64,000 bases of DNA from a virus. Each line of letters starts with the position of its first letter. Position 1 is the first letter of the stretch. The stretch spans positions 23,119 to 87,118 of IMG/VR virus record IMGVR_UViG_3300021375_000018. One strand, given 5' to 3'. The notes under the pieces were generated by a model. It saw only the letters and a list, made by a program, of their open reading frames with translations, did no database searches and was not told where the DNA came from. This document shows, piece after piece, positions 27,016 to 33,437 of this stretch. Position numbers and translations under genes: made by a program.

Positions 27016-27795
27016 ATGGGAAGAAAAAGTAATAAAGTATTATTAACATGTATACATTGTAAAAAAGAATATAAAATTGCGCCGTCTAAAGCAAAAAGCT
27101 CTAAATTCTGCGCAAAAGAGTGTATGGACAATTCTAGAGATGAAAAAATTACTTACAAATGCAAAGTATGTAGCAAAGAATTTAAGTCAGGAAGACCTAA
27201 AACTTATTGTTCAAGAGTATGTTATGAAAAAGATGTTAAAAAAGAAAGAGTAGATTTGAAATGTCATAGCTGTGGTAAAGACTATAAAAAGCCAAAGGGC
27301 AGAGAAACAAAATATTGCAGCAGAGATTGCACGTTTATAGCTCAAAGTAGCGGTCTCGCTGATATACCTTCAAATGGTAGAAAAGGATTTAGAAAAGACT
27401 TAAACCCTAAGTACTTCTTTAAGTCTTCTTTAGAAGCTGACTATGCTAGATACTGTGATGCAATAGGCAAAAAGTACATTTATGAACACAAGACGTTTAA
27501 AGTTTCGTACGGAAACAAAGAAAAAGTTTATACTCCTGATTTTTATCATCCAGACGAAGACAAATACGTTGAAACAAAAGCAATTAGAAGAGATAGAAAA
27601 TTCAATTCAAACTTGTTAGCTGCTGATATTTTAAAGCAACAAGGTATTAATATTGACGTTGTTTTAATGGATGAATTTTATAGACTTATAAAACAAAGTG
27701 GTCATTACTGGCTAATCGACAATATTGAAAACAAAAACTATGATGGCACTAGACATCTAATATATTTAAAAAAGAAAGTTAATAGTAGTGTTTAA
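27016..27795 (+). CDS. Free-standing zinc-finger PD-(D/E)XK homing endonuclease
   Basis: The 259-residue protein has three Cys4 zinc fingers (CIHCKKEYK...FCAKEC, CKVCSKEFK...YCSRVC, CHSCGKDYK...YCSRDC) in residues 11-105. A nuclease domain follows: SSLEADYARYCDAIG supplies the Glu, and YTPDFYHP with KYVETKA gives PD...ExK. It is clearly paralogous to the endonuclease in the first dnaE intein gap (38365). No interrupted gene surrounds it, so it appears free-standing or orphaned. It borders the zone with repeated dnaE 5' copies. The AAAGGAGG site is strong. Confidence 0.82.
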   Translation: MGRKSNKVLLTCIHCKKEYKIAPSKAKSSKFCAKECMDNSRDEKITYKCKVCSKEFKSGRPKTYCSRVCYEKDVKKERVDLKCHSCGKDYKKPKGRETKYCSRDCTFIAQSSGLADIPSNGRKGFRKDLNPKYFFKSSLEADYARYCDAIGKKYIYEHKTFKVSYGNKEKVYTPDFYHPDEDKYVETKAIRRDRKFNSNLLAADILKQQGINIDVVLMDEFYRLIKQSGHYWLIDNIENKNYDGTRHLIYLKKKVNSSV

Positions 27796-27979
27796 AGTTA
27801 ATGAATTAGTTAAAATTTATCTTGGGCCAACAAGATCTTTATGCCGTAGAAGTAAAAGTACTTACTCAATAGGCTTAGTACTTAATAAGAATGAAAGTAT
27901 AGAAGAAAGTTATGTATATGAAATATTAGTAGATAATAATAGGATTTATATGATAGATCACTATATAAAAAAGATATGA
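27788..27979 (+). CDS. Small SH3-like hypothetical protein
   Basis: This 63-residue protein begins at a GTG overlapping the end of the endonuclease by 8 bases. The pattern FKVNELVKIYLGP, then SIGLVLNKN, then YVYEILVDNNRIYMI resembles the small SH3-like barrels common in phages. Function is unknown. Confidence 0.45.
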   Translation: MFKVNELVKIYLGPTRSLCRRSKSTYSIGLVLNKNESIEESYVYEILVDNNRIYMIDHYIKKI

Positions 27980-27983
27980 TTTA

Positions 27984-28100
27984 TTATGAGCCTAAGTTTC
28001 CAGCAAACAATATTTTGTTCTTTATTAATGACATTCCTTCAATAGCTTCTTTAGTCAAGTTATAGAACTCTTTAAATTCTCTTCTACACATTCTATTCAT
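27984..28100 (-). CDS. 38-residue relic of an EFKELLxEW-family gene
   Basis: The reverse strand encodes MNRMCRREFKEFYNLTKE followed by a short unrelated tail and a stop. The first 12 residues match the start of the targeting-peptide genes (compare MNKLSRREFKELL), so this looks like a decayed or truncated copy rather than an independent gene. No clear ribosome site is present. Confidence 0.45.
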   Translation of the reverse strand: MNRMCRREFKEFYNLTKEAIEGMSLIKNKILFAGNLGS

Positions 28101-28126
28101 AAAATAAAACTTTCTTATAGCTAATA

Positions 28127-28462
28127 TTATTTTTTCTTTTTAGCTTTTGATTTTTTTACACAAGCCCAAGGTTTAGAAGGCGTTGCAGAATTAACTCTTG
28201 CCATTGCCCATTGATGTTGTGTCATTCCGGGTCTACTTCCGCTTGTATAAAATGCAGCTAATCCTTTTCTATACTCTTGATAAACTGAACCGGGAGTAAG
28301 ACCTCTACTTTCAGCTTTCTTTTTTAAAGTAGCTTTTGTTTTAGCAGAAAGACCACCCGCTGATGATTTTCTTTGTGCAGCTTTTCTTTTCTTTTTTTTT
28401 TTTTTAGCTTCATCTAGTAAAGCTTCTTTAATAAATTCTTCTAATAAAATTAAATCTTCCAT
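28127..28462 (-). CDS. Basic internal-protein candidate with LLDEA leader (111 aa)
   Basis: The N-terminal LLEEFIKEALLDEA is nearly identical to that of the adjacent 28465 gene and resembles the capsid-targeting peptides of T4 internal proteins, with a cleavage-like LDE|A. The rest is extremely lysine-rich, with a conserved block YRKGLAAFYTSGSRPGMTQH and QWAMARVNSA that I associate with conserved phage proteins of unknown function. The cleaved product would be a small, very basic, DNA-binding-like protein. Confidence 0.6.
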   Translation of the reverse strand: MEDLILLEEFIKEALLDEAKKKKKKRKAAQRKSSAGGLSAKTKATLKKKAESRGLTPGSVYQEYRKGLAAFYTSGSRPGMTQHQWAMARVNSATPSKPWACVKKSKAKKKK

Positions 28463-28464
28463 TT

Positions 28465-28743
28465 TTAACTCTTTTTCGTATCATATCTAGGTGTGTTTGT
28501 CCAGCTTTTCTTTTTTCTTTCTTTTTCTTCTTGATCATCTCGAATTTTATACGAAAGTGCTCTTTTAGCTGGATCTTTACTTTTAGCAAGTTTAGTAGCT
28601 CTGTCTAATGTCTTTTTTCTTTTACCTTTAGCCTTATATTGACTTGGGTATTTATTAGACTTTTTTCTTTTCTTTTTTTTATTTTTAGCTTCATCTAGTA
28701 AAGCTTCTTTAATAAATTCTTCTAACAAAAATAAATTATTCAT
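28465..28743 (-). CDS. Basic internal-protein candidate with LLDEA leader (92 aa)
   Basis: The start MNNLFLLEEFIKEALLDEA duplicates the leader of its neighbour at DNA and protein level, while the remainder differs: a lysine/arginine-rich chain with DRATKLAKSKDPAKRALSYK. Two unrelated basic bodies behind one leader suggest that the leader is a portable signal. The gene lies 2 bases from the next antisense gene. Confidence 0.58.
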   Translation of the reverse strand: MNNLFLLEEFIKEALLDEAKNKKKKRKKSNKYPSQYKAKGKRKKTLDRATKLAKSKDPAKRALSYKIRDDQEEKERKKKSWTNTPRYDTKKS

Positions 28744-28761
28744 AATAACCTCTAAAAATAA

Positions 28762-29151
28762 TTATTTCTTTAATTTAGATTTATTTAATCTTTTTGTTTT
28801 TCTTTTTGAAGCTTCTTTTCTTTGTTTAGCATAGTCATACGCTCTTTTAAGACGAGCTTTTGTTTTTGGATCTTTTGCATTCTTATAAGCAGCTCTAACT
28901 CTTTGATGTATTAAATTTATAATTTGAGATTGTCTTACATGAGATTTTGATTTAAAAGACTTTTTTGATAAAGTTTTTCTGATGTCTGAAGCAGTTCTAA
29001 ATTTTACACTTACAGTATCTTTAGGATTTTCATCTGTATATAATCTTCTGGCGCTACCTTTTGGTTTTTTTCCAGTACCTGTTTTAGGATCACGCTTTTT
29101 CCTAACTTCGTACAATAAAACTTCTAAAATGTAGCTTTCTAGATTATTCAT
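28762..29151 (-). CDS. Conserved basic phage protein with LLYE leader (129 aa)
   Basis: The leader MNNLESYILEVLLYE is followed by a basic body with ARRLYTDENPKDTVSVKF, then FKSKSHVRQSQIINLIHQRV and a helical lysine-rich end. The RRLYTDENPKDT...RQSQIINLIHQR pattern looks like a well-conserved phage protein of unknown function. Leader and charge suggest a head-internal protein. It overlaps the start of the cupin-like gene by 4 bases. Confidence 0.6.
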   Translation of the reverse strand: MNNLESYILEVLLYEVRKKRDPKTGTGKKPKGSARRLYTDENPKDTVSVKFRTASDIRKTLSKKSFKSKSHVRQSQIINLIHQRVRAAYKNAKDPKTKARLKRAYDYAKQRKEASKRKTKRLNKSKLKK

Positions 29152-29435
29152 TTATATTTTTTAACCTCAATAATTAGTTTTGTTCTGTTTTTATTAATTA
29201 TTCTATGCCAAGTATAACTAGGTATTTTATAGACACTGTCATTAGACATTAAAACAGGCAGCTCATTGTCCATTTGTATGTACCACTCTTCACCTTCTTT
29301 TAAAATAATGTCTCTATCTTCTTTATCTCTATGCCAAACTAATTCTTTATCATCTAAGTTTTTATTAAATGTTCTTTCTACTAAAATAAAACTATTGTTT
29401 TCTTCTATTGATTTCTCTTCAAAAGGTAAATTCAT
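29148..29435 (-). CDS. Cupin-like small protein
   Basis: The 95-residue protein has a cupin-like beta pattern: LVWHRDKEDRDIILKEGEEW, then WYIQMDNELPVLM, then IPSYTWHRII with the second His. Similar small cupin-like proteins occur in T4-like phages without known function. It lacks the targeting leader of its neighbours, so it probably acts in the cell. Confidence 0.6.
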   Translation of the reverse strand: MNLPFEEKSIEENNSFILVERTFNKNLDDKELVWHRDKEDRDIILKEGEEWYIQMDNELPVLMSNDSVYKIPSYTWHRIINKNRTKLIIEVKKYK

Positions 29436-30050
29436 CTACCACCACCCAGGAATATTTCTTCCAAAAAGTTTTGTTAGTCTACAAGACCAATATCCAGGTT
29501 TAGTTTTGTCTTTCTTTTTACTGCACTGATGTCTGTCTCCAAAAGATTTTCTTCTTTTTTTATGGGCATCACTATCACCCATTGCTGAAGGCATTGAAGA
29601 TCCAAAAGTTACTTTTTTTACTTTCCTTGACCCGTCTTTATTTTTCTTGCCTGTATAAACATACACACAAGCTTTACCGTTTCCAATTCTTTTTGCGCCT
29701 TCTTTTCCAATCTTTACTTTTTTACCTTTGTATGTAGCTTCAAATACTAAATGTTCATCTTCGTACATAGGATAGTCAATAGGAACTAAATTACCTTCAT
29801 ACATATCAAAAACACCTACATCTAATTCTGATATATACATTTTATCTATATCATGACTTAGCTCTATCAATCCCTCATTATATAAAGATCTAGTTTCACT
29901 AAACAAATTAAAATATTTTTCTGATCCTCTTCTGTAAATGTTTGTACTTATTGGTATGTTTTCATTTATATGAAATCTTAGACCTTCTGAAAGAATATTG
30001 TTTTTATCTTTAATAACTTCTATTATATACTTTTCTATTATTTTAGACAT
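29436..30050 (-). CDS. Conserved phage protein with ILSE leader (204 aa)
   Basis: The N-terminus MSKIIEKYIIEVIKDKNNIL ends in LSE|G, a good candidate cleavage site. The C-terminal 80 residues carry a strongly conserved-looking basic block: KVTFGSSMPSAMGDSDAHKK, RRKSFGDRHQC, and KPGYWSCRLTKLFG. The two Cys and several His could bind zinc. A similar block (RRKxFRxRHxC...YWSC) appears in small virion-associated proteins of T4-like phages, so a structural or internal role is likely. Confidence 0.6.
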   Translation of the reverse strand: MSKIIEKYIIEVIKDKNNILSEGLRFHINENIPISTNIYRRGSEKYFNLFSETRSLYNEGLIELSHDIDKMYISELDVGVFDMYEGNLVPIDYPMYEDEHLVFEATYKGKKVKIGKEGAKRIGNGKACVYVYTGKKNKDGSRKVKKVTFGSSMPSAMGDSDAHKKRRKSFGDRHQCSKKKDKTKPGYWSCRLTKLFGRNIPGWW

Positions 30051-30071
30051 TTTTACCCTTTAATCATTTAT

Positions 30072-30102
30072 GTGTATATTATAAAAATAAATATTATAAT
30101 AA
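30072..30102 (+). promoter_or_regulatory. Phage promoter, GTGTATAT-N15-TATAATAA
   Basis: Family-type promoter in the divergent gap, 40 bases before the UvdE start. Confidence 0.62.
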
Positions 30103-30141
30103 TAAAAAAACTAATTATAAAATTTATATAAAGGTTTGAAA

Positions 30142-31053
30142 ATGAATAGATTTGGTTACGCATGTATTAATATGGAGCTAAGAGAACAAGGTATATTTAA
30201 TTCTAGAACAATGCGCAAAAAAACATTCTTAGAAAAAGGCATAGCTTATGCTTCTCAGCTAGTGTTACAAAACGTAAAAGATATGATGCCTATATTTGAG
30301 TGGAATAATAAAAACAATGTAAAAGTATTTAGAATCTCTTCAGAAGTTACTCCTTGGGCCTCTGAGTATAAATTAAGTGATCTACCAGACTATGAAGAAA
30401 TATGTCATCACTTAAAAGTAGCAGGTGACTATACAAAACTTACAGGTCAAAGAATATCATTTCATCCTGGTCAATTTAATTGTTTAGCTTCAGAAAAAGA
30501 TCATGTAATTAAAAATAGCATAAAAGACTTAGAAATACATGGCAAACTTTTTGACTTAATGGGTATGGATAGAAATCATAACTCTAAAATAAATATTCAC
30601 TTAGGCTCAACTTGTGGTGGTAACTTAAAACTAGCAGCTGACAATTTTAATAAAAACTTTTTACTTCTTTCAGAAGCTGTTAGGTCTAGACTAACTGTAG
30701 AGAATGATGATAAACCTGCTATGTTTAGCTCGAAGTTTTTGTATGAAAACGTTTATAGAATTTCTAAAGTCCCAATTGTTTTCGACGCTCACCACTTCGA
30801 GATCGGGCCACAAGATGTTAATTATGAAGAAAGCTTTCAAATGGCTTACGATTCTTGGCCAAATGGTATACGTCCTACTTGTCATCACTCTAATGGCAAA
30901 AAAGAGTATGAGGACAGTTCAATTCGTTCAAAAGCAGCACATTCTAATTATTACTATAAACCTTTTAACAGTTGCGGAAAGTCAGTAGATGTTATGTTAG
31001 AAGCTAAAGCTAAAGAAAAAGCGCTTAAAAAGTATTTACATGACTTTGGTTAA
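30142..31053 (+). CDS. uvsE: UV damage endonuclease UvdE/UvsE
   Basis: The ATG at 30142 has AAAGG at the right distance; a TTG two codons upstream is less likely. The roughly 303-residue protein has the TIM-barrel metal ligands of this family: RISSEVTPWAS, SFHPGQFN, KINIHLGST, LTVENDD, VFDAHHFE, RPTCHHSNG and AAHSNYY. It nicks 5' of pyrimidine dimers and other lesions and starts repair. It sits inside the plastic zone but is intact, and has its own promoter. Confidence 0.9.
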   Translation: MNRFGYACINMELREQGIFNSRTMRKKTFLEKGIAYASQLVLQNVKDMMPIFEWNNKNNVKVFRISSEVTPWASEYKLSDLPDYEEICHHLKVAGDYTKLTGQRISFHPGQFNCLASEKDHVIKNSIKDLEIHGKLFDLMGMDRNHNSKINIHLGSTCGGNLKLAADNFNKNFLLLSEAVRSRLTVENDDKPAMFSSKFLYENVYRISKVPIVFDAHHFEIGPQDVNYEESFQMAYDSWPNGIRPTCHHSNGKKEYEDSSIRSKAAHSNYYYKPFNSCGKSVDVMLEAKAKEKALKKYLHDFG

Positions 31054-31056
31054 TAT

Positions 31057-31087
31057 GTGTAAATTAAATATTAATTAATTATAATAA
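31057..31087 (+). promoter_or_regulatory. Promoter copy 1 of the displaced dnaE 5' unit
   Basis: GTGTAAAT-N15-TATAATAA matches the family exactly. With the next 24 bases, including AAGAAAGG, it forms a unit repeated almost identically at 32215 and 36328. Confidence 0.65.
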
Positions 31088-31110
31088 ATAAAACAAGAAA
31101 GGTATATAAT

Positions 31111-31176
31111 TTGTCTATTGAGTTAATAACACCACCAAATAGATTCGTATCTCTTCACTCACACTCAACATTTAAA
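31111..31176 (+). pseudogene. Truncated copy 1 of the dnaE N-terminus
   Basis: From a TTG behind AAGAAAGG the frame reads MSIELITPPNRF and VSLHSHSTF, the start of the DnaE PHP domain (the HxHS metal motif), and then runs into unrelated sequence that is the antisense end of the next gene. The frame remains open to 31305, but only about 21 codons are dnaE-like. It seems to be an abandoned 5' end of dnaE. Confidence 0.6.
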
Positions 31177-31190
31177 AGTATAAATTTAAA

Positions 31191-32189
31191 TTATTTTCCA
31201 CCATTTAACTTTTTATATAATAAATTTAAATTTCTTTCTAATGATTCTTCTCTATTACCTACTTCAAATTCATCTAATTCGTTTTCATACTTACTAAAGA
31301 TATAACCTTTTTTAGATACTTCAACATCTAAATCATATGCTAAATCACAATCTTCAATAATACCTGATAATGCTTCATATAACGCTTCTAAATCTTCTTC
31401 TCTATTTGTACTAAAATTAAAAGGACTTACTTCTTCTAAATATTGAGACATAGTTGACATGTAAAATCTAGGAGTACTAAAAATTCTATCTCTACAGTCA
31501 ATAGTGTCAACTATTATTTCATGACTACTACTGAATATATTAAATATTCCTTTTCCTCTTTTTAATAATTCTGACATTTCTTTCGACTTCGGAACAAACC
31601 TTATTTCAAGTATATTGTCTACTTTACATGATGACAAGTCTTTCAAAGAGTCTTCAAGTTTAAACGAAAGATAATTGCTGTGTGATGACTCAGGTAAATA
31701 TAATGCCATATACCAATTATTATCGCTAATATTACCTTTATTTGTAATAGGAGTAATATTATGGATAGCTTTAAGCTGTAAGTCTATCATATAGTCATGA
31801 TAGTCTCTGTCAAGATTTTCTTGGTTGTCTAAATAGTCAGTATATTTTTTTTGATCAAAAAAGAAGTGATCTGGATCTTTAATACTTGGATCGACATAAT
31901 CTTTACTTTCTGCATCTAATTCGTTTTCTTCTGGTCTTGTAAGACTAAATCTTGTCATGTCATACCACCAAGTTGCGTATATAGATTTTCCACCACCACC
32001 ACCTCCTCGTCTTTTCTGTAATTCTCCATTGTTTCCTCCTCCACCACTGCCACTTTTCTTTAATTCATTTTCTATGGTATTGAAAAAGTAGGTTTGTTTT
32101 TCTTTTGACGAATCACGAAACTCATTAATAAAATTCTGTTTCCATTCAGTTAATAGTTCTTTAAACTCGCTTCTGTTTAGTTTACTCAT
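31191..32189 (-). CDS. Targeting-peptide protein, EFKELLxEW family (332 aa)
   Basis: The leader MSKLNRSEFKELLTEW, then KQNFINE, is almost identical to that of the 32349 gene. After it come two glycine-rich runs (about residues 47-70, SGSGGGGNN and GGGGGGKS), like flexible linkers, and then a 260-residue body of unknown function with acidic C-terminus. The body does not obviously match its neighbours, so the leader is the shared part. It is flanked on both sides by dnaE 5' copies. Confidence 0.55.
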   Translation of the reverse strand: MSKLNRSEFKELLTEWKQNFINEFRDSSKEKQTYFFNTIENELKKSGSGGGGNNGELQKRRGGGGGGKSIYATWWYDMTRFSLTRPEENELDAESKDYVDPSIKDPDHFFFDQKKYTDYLDNQENLDRDYHDYMIDLQLKAIHNITPITNKGNISDNNWYMALYLPESSHSNYLSFKLEDSLKDLSSCKVDNILEIRFVPKSKEMSELLKRGKGIFNIFSSSHEIIVDTIDCRDRIFSTPRFYMSTMSQYLEEVSPFNFSTNREEDLEALYEALSGIIEDCDLAYDLDVEVSKKGYIFSKYENELDEFEVGNREESLERNLNLLYKKLNGGK

Positions 32190-32214
32190 TTATAATCCTT
32201 TGTAATTTTAATAT

Positions 32215-32245
32215 GTGTAAATTAAATATCAATTAATTATAATAA
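32215..32245 (+). promoter_or_regulatory. Promoter copy 2 of the displaced dnaE 5' unit
   Basis: The GTGTAAAT-N15-TATAATAA element is intact and followed by about 2.7 copies of a 15-base AT-rich repeat not present in the other copies. Confidence 0.6.
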
Positions 32246-32283
32246 ATAAAAAACAAATAAATAAAAAACAAATAAATAAAAAC
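32240..32283 (+). repeat. 15-base AT-rich tandem repeat in promoter copy 2
   Basis: The unit AAATAAATAAAAAAC recurs with 15-base spacing between the -10 box and the ribosome site. It lengthens this leader relative to the copies at 31057 and 36328. Confidence 0.6.
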
Positions 32284-32299
32284 AAGAAAGGTATATAAT

Positions 32300-32404
32300 T
32301 TGTCTATTGAATTAATAAAACCACCCGATAGATTTGTCCCATTTTTATCTATCCATGCGAGTATGTTTGAAGTAATATTTTATCTTCTAAAAAGCTTCCA
32401 ATAA
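32300..32404 (+). pseudogene. Truncated, diverged copy 2 of the dnaE N-terminus
   Basis: A TTG behind AAGAAAGG begins MSIELIKPPDRFVPFLSIHA, matching MSIELITPPNRFV of the other copies, then degenerates and stops after 34 codons. Its tail overlaps the antisense gene 32349-33341. This is the most diverged copy, so perhaps the oldest. Confidence 0.55.
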
Positions 32405-33341
32405 AGTTGTAACACATGTGTACTTTACTAAAAAACAGTTTTAAATATTCTATATCTTCTTGAGAAATTTCTGACACAATGCTTGAGCATTGATTTAAAA
32501 AAGCTTCTATTCCTTTTTCGTTATTTGGCAAAGACCTTATATGGTGTGCTACGCTTGCAAAGTTATCACCATCTCCTACACTGCTGCCTAATCTTGTCAA
32601 ACCGTCAGCTGACTGCCCGCCGGCGGCACCTTCTACAACAAATTTTTTAATGATCATGTTTAGATTCTTTTTATTATTAAATAAATCATTAAGCTCGATA
32701 TAAGGCGCAAAACTTTCGTTGGCAAGTATATCTTCAAAGTAGTGAAAGACATCATGCTTTAATTCCCATTGTAAGTGACTCTTCCACACTTTTTGATCAG
32801 AAATATTAAGTATATTGTTGATCGATCCACTAGCCATTTCATCAACCATATTAATCATTCTAGGGAAGTATATCATGAGACCAACATTGTCGCTAGCTAA
32901 TCTTTGCAAGTCTCTTTTTGACTGGGCTATTTGGTCTTTTATGTTTTGTTTTTTTTCTTCAACCTTTACGTTATTCATACTCATATCTTTATAAAACAAA
33001 TTCTCTTTGTTAAGAAGATCATTGAAAACTAAATCTAATATCTCTAGAATCTCTGTAATACTATTTTTATGAAGAATAATGCTACTTTCGTAGGCTTTGT
33101 AAACACTTTTGCTCCTAGACATAACATCATGCATAAAACTACCGAATGTATGCTCACTTATAGAAAAATCTCCGATAGCATACAAATTTAAATCAATTGG
33201 GACTTTTTTGACATAATCTTTTTGTGTAGGCGTTAACCCTTTAAAATCAACTAAATTTGTATTGACAGTTCTTTCATTTATAAAGTTTTGTTTCCATTCA
33301 GTTAACAACTCTTTAAATTCTTTTCTACTTAACTTGCTCAT
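32349..33341 (-). CDS. Targeting-peptide protein, EFKELLxEW family (330 aa)
   Basis: The leader MSKLSRKEFKELLTEW, then KQNFINE|RT, gives an IxE site. The body contains LQWELKHDVFHYFEDIL, whose HDxxH pattern matches HDFMH in the 25755 protein, and VGDGDNFASVAHHI, which matches its GDNSASV segment. The two are therefore distant paralogues. HDxxH might bind a metal, but no third ligand is clear. Its antisense 3' end overlaps a dnaE 5' relic. Confidence 0.55.
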   Translation of the reverse strand: MSKLSRKEFKELLTEWKQNFINERTVNTNLVDFKGLTPTQKDYVKKVPIDLNLYAIGDFSISEHTFGSFMHDVMSRSKSVYKAYESSIILHKNSITEILEILDLVFNDLLNKENLFYKDMSMNNVKVEEKKQNIKDQIAQSKRDLQRLASDNVGLMIYFPRMINMVDEMASGSINNILNISDQKVWKSHLQWELKHDVFHYFEDILANESFAPYIELNDLFNNKKNLNMIIKKFVVEGAAGGQSADGLTRLGSSVGDGDNFASVAHHIRSLPNNEKGIEAFLNQCSSIVSEISQEDIEYLKLFFSKVHMCYNFIGSFLEDKILLQTYSHG

Positions 33342-33383
33342 TTGTAATCCTTAGTAATTTTTATACGTGTGATTAAATATTAT

Positions 33384-33437
33384 TTAATTCATTTCAGTTA
33401 ATAACTCTTTAAATTCTCTTCTGCTTAACTTGTTCAT
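33384..33437 (-). pseudogene. 17-codon orphan leader of the EFKELLxEW family
   Basis: The reverse strand reads MNKLSRREFKELLTEMN and stops. It is preceded by the family ribosome-site sequence (AAGGATTATAA), which here overlaps the end of the next gene. It is a leader without a body, next to a degenerate GTGTGATT element at 33367 that looks like the remnant of another dnaE promoter copy. Confidence 0.6.

Noticed and set aside
31111-31305. A real 64-residue protein from the TTG at 31111
   Set aside because: Only the first 21 codons are dnaE-like and the rest is the antisense of the adjacent gene's end; the same start recurs twice more with different tails, which fits relics better.
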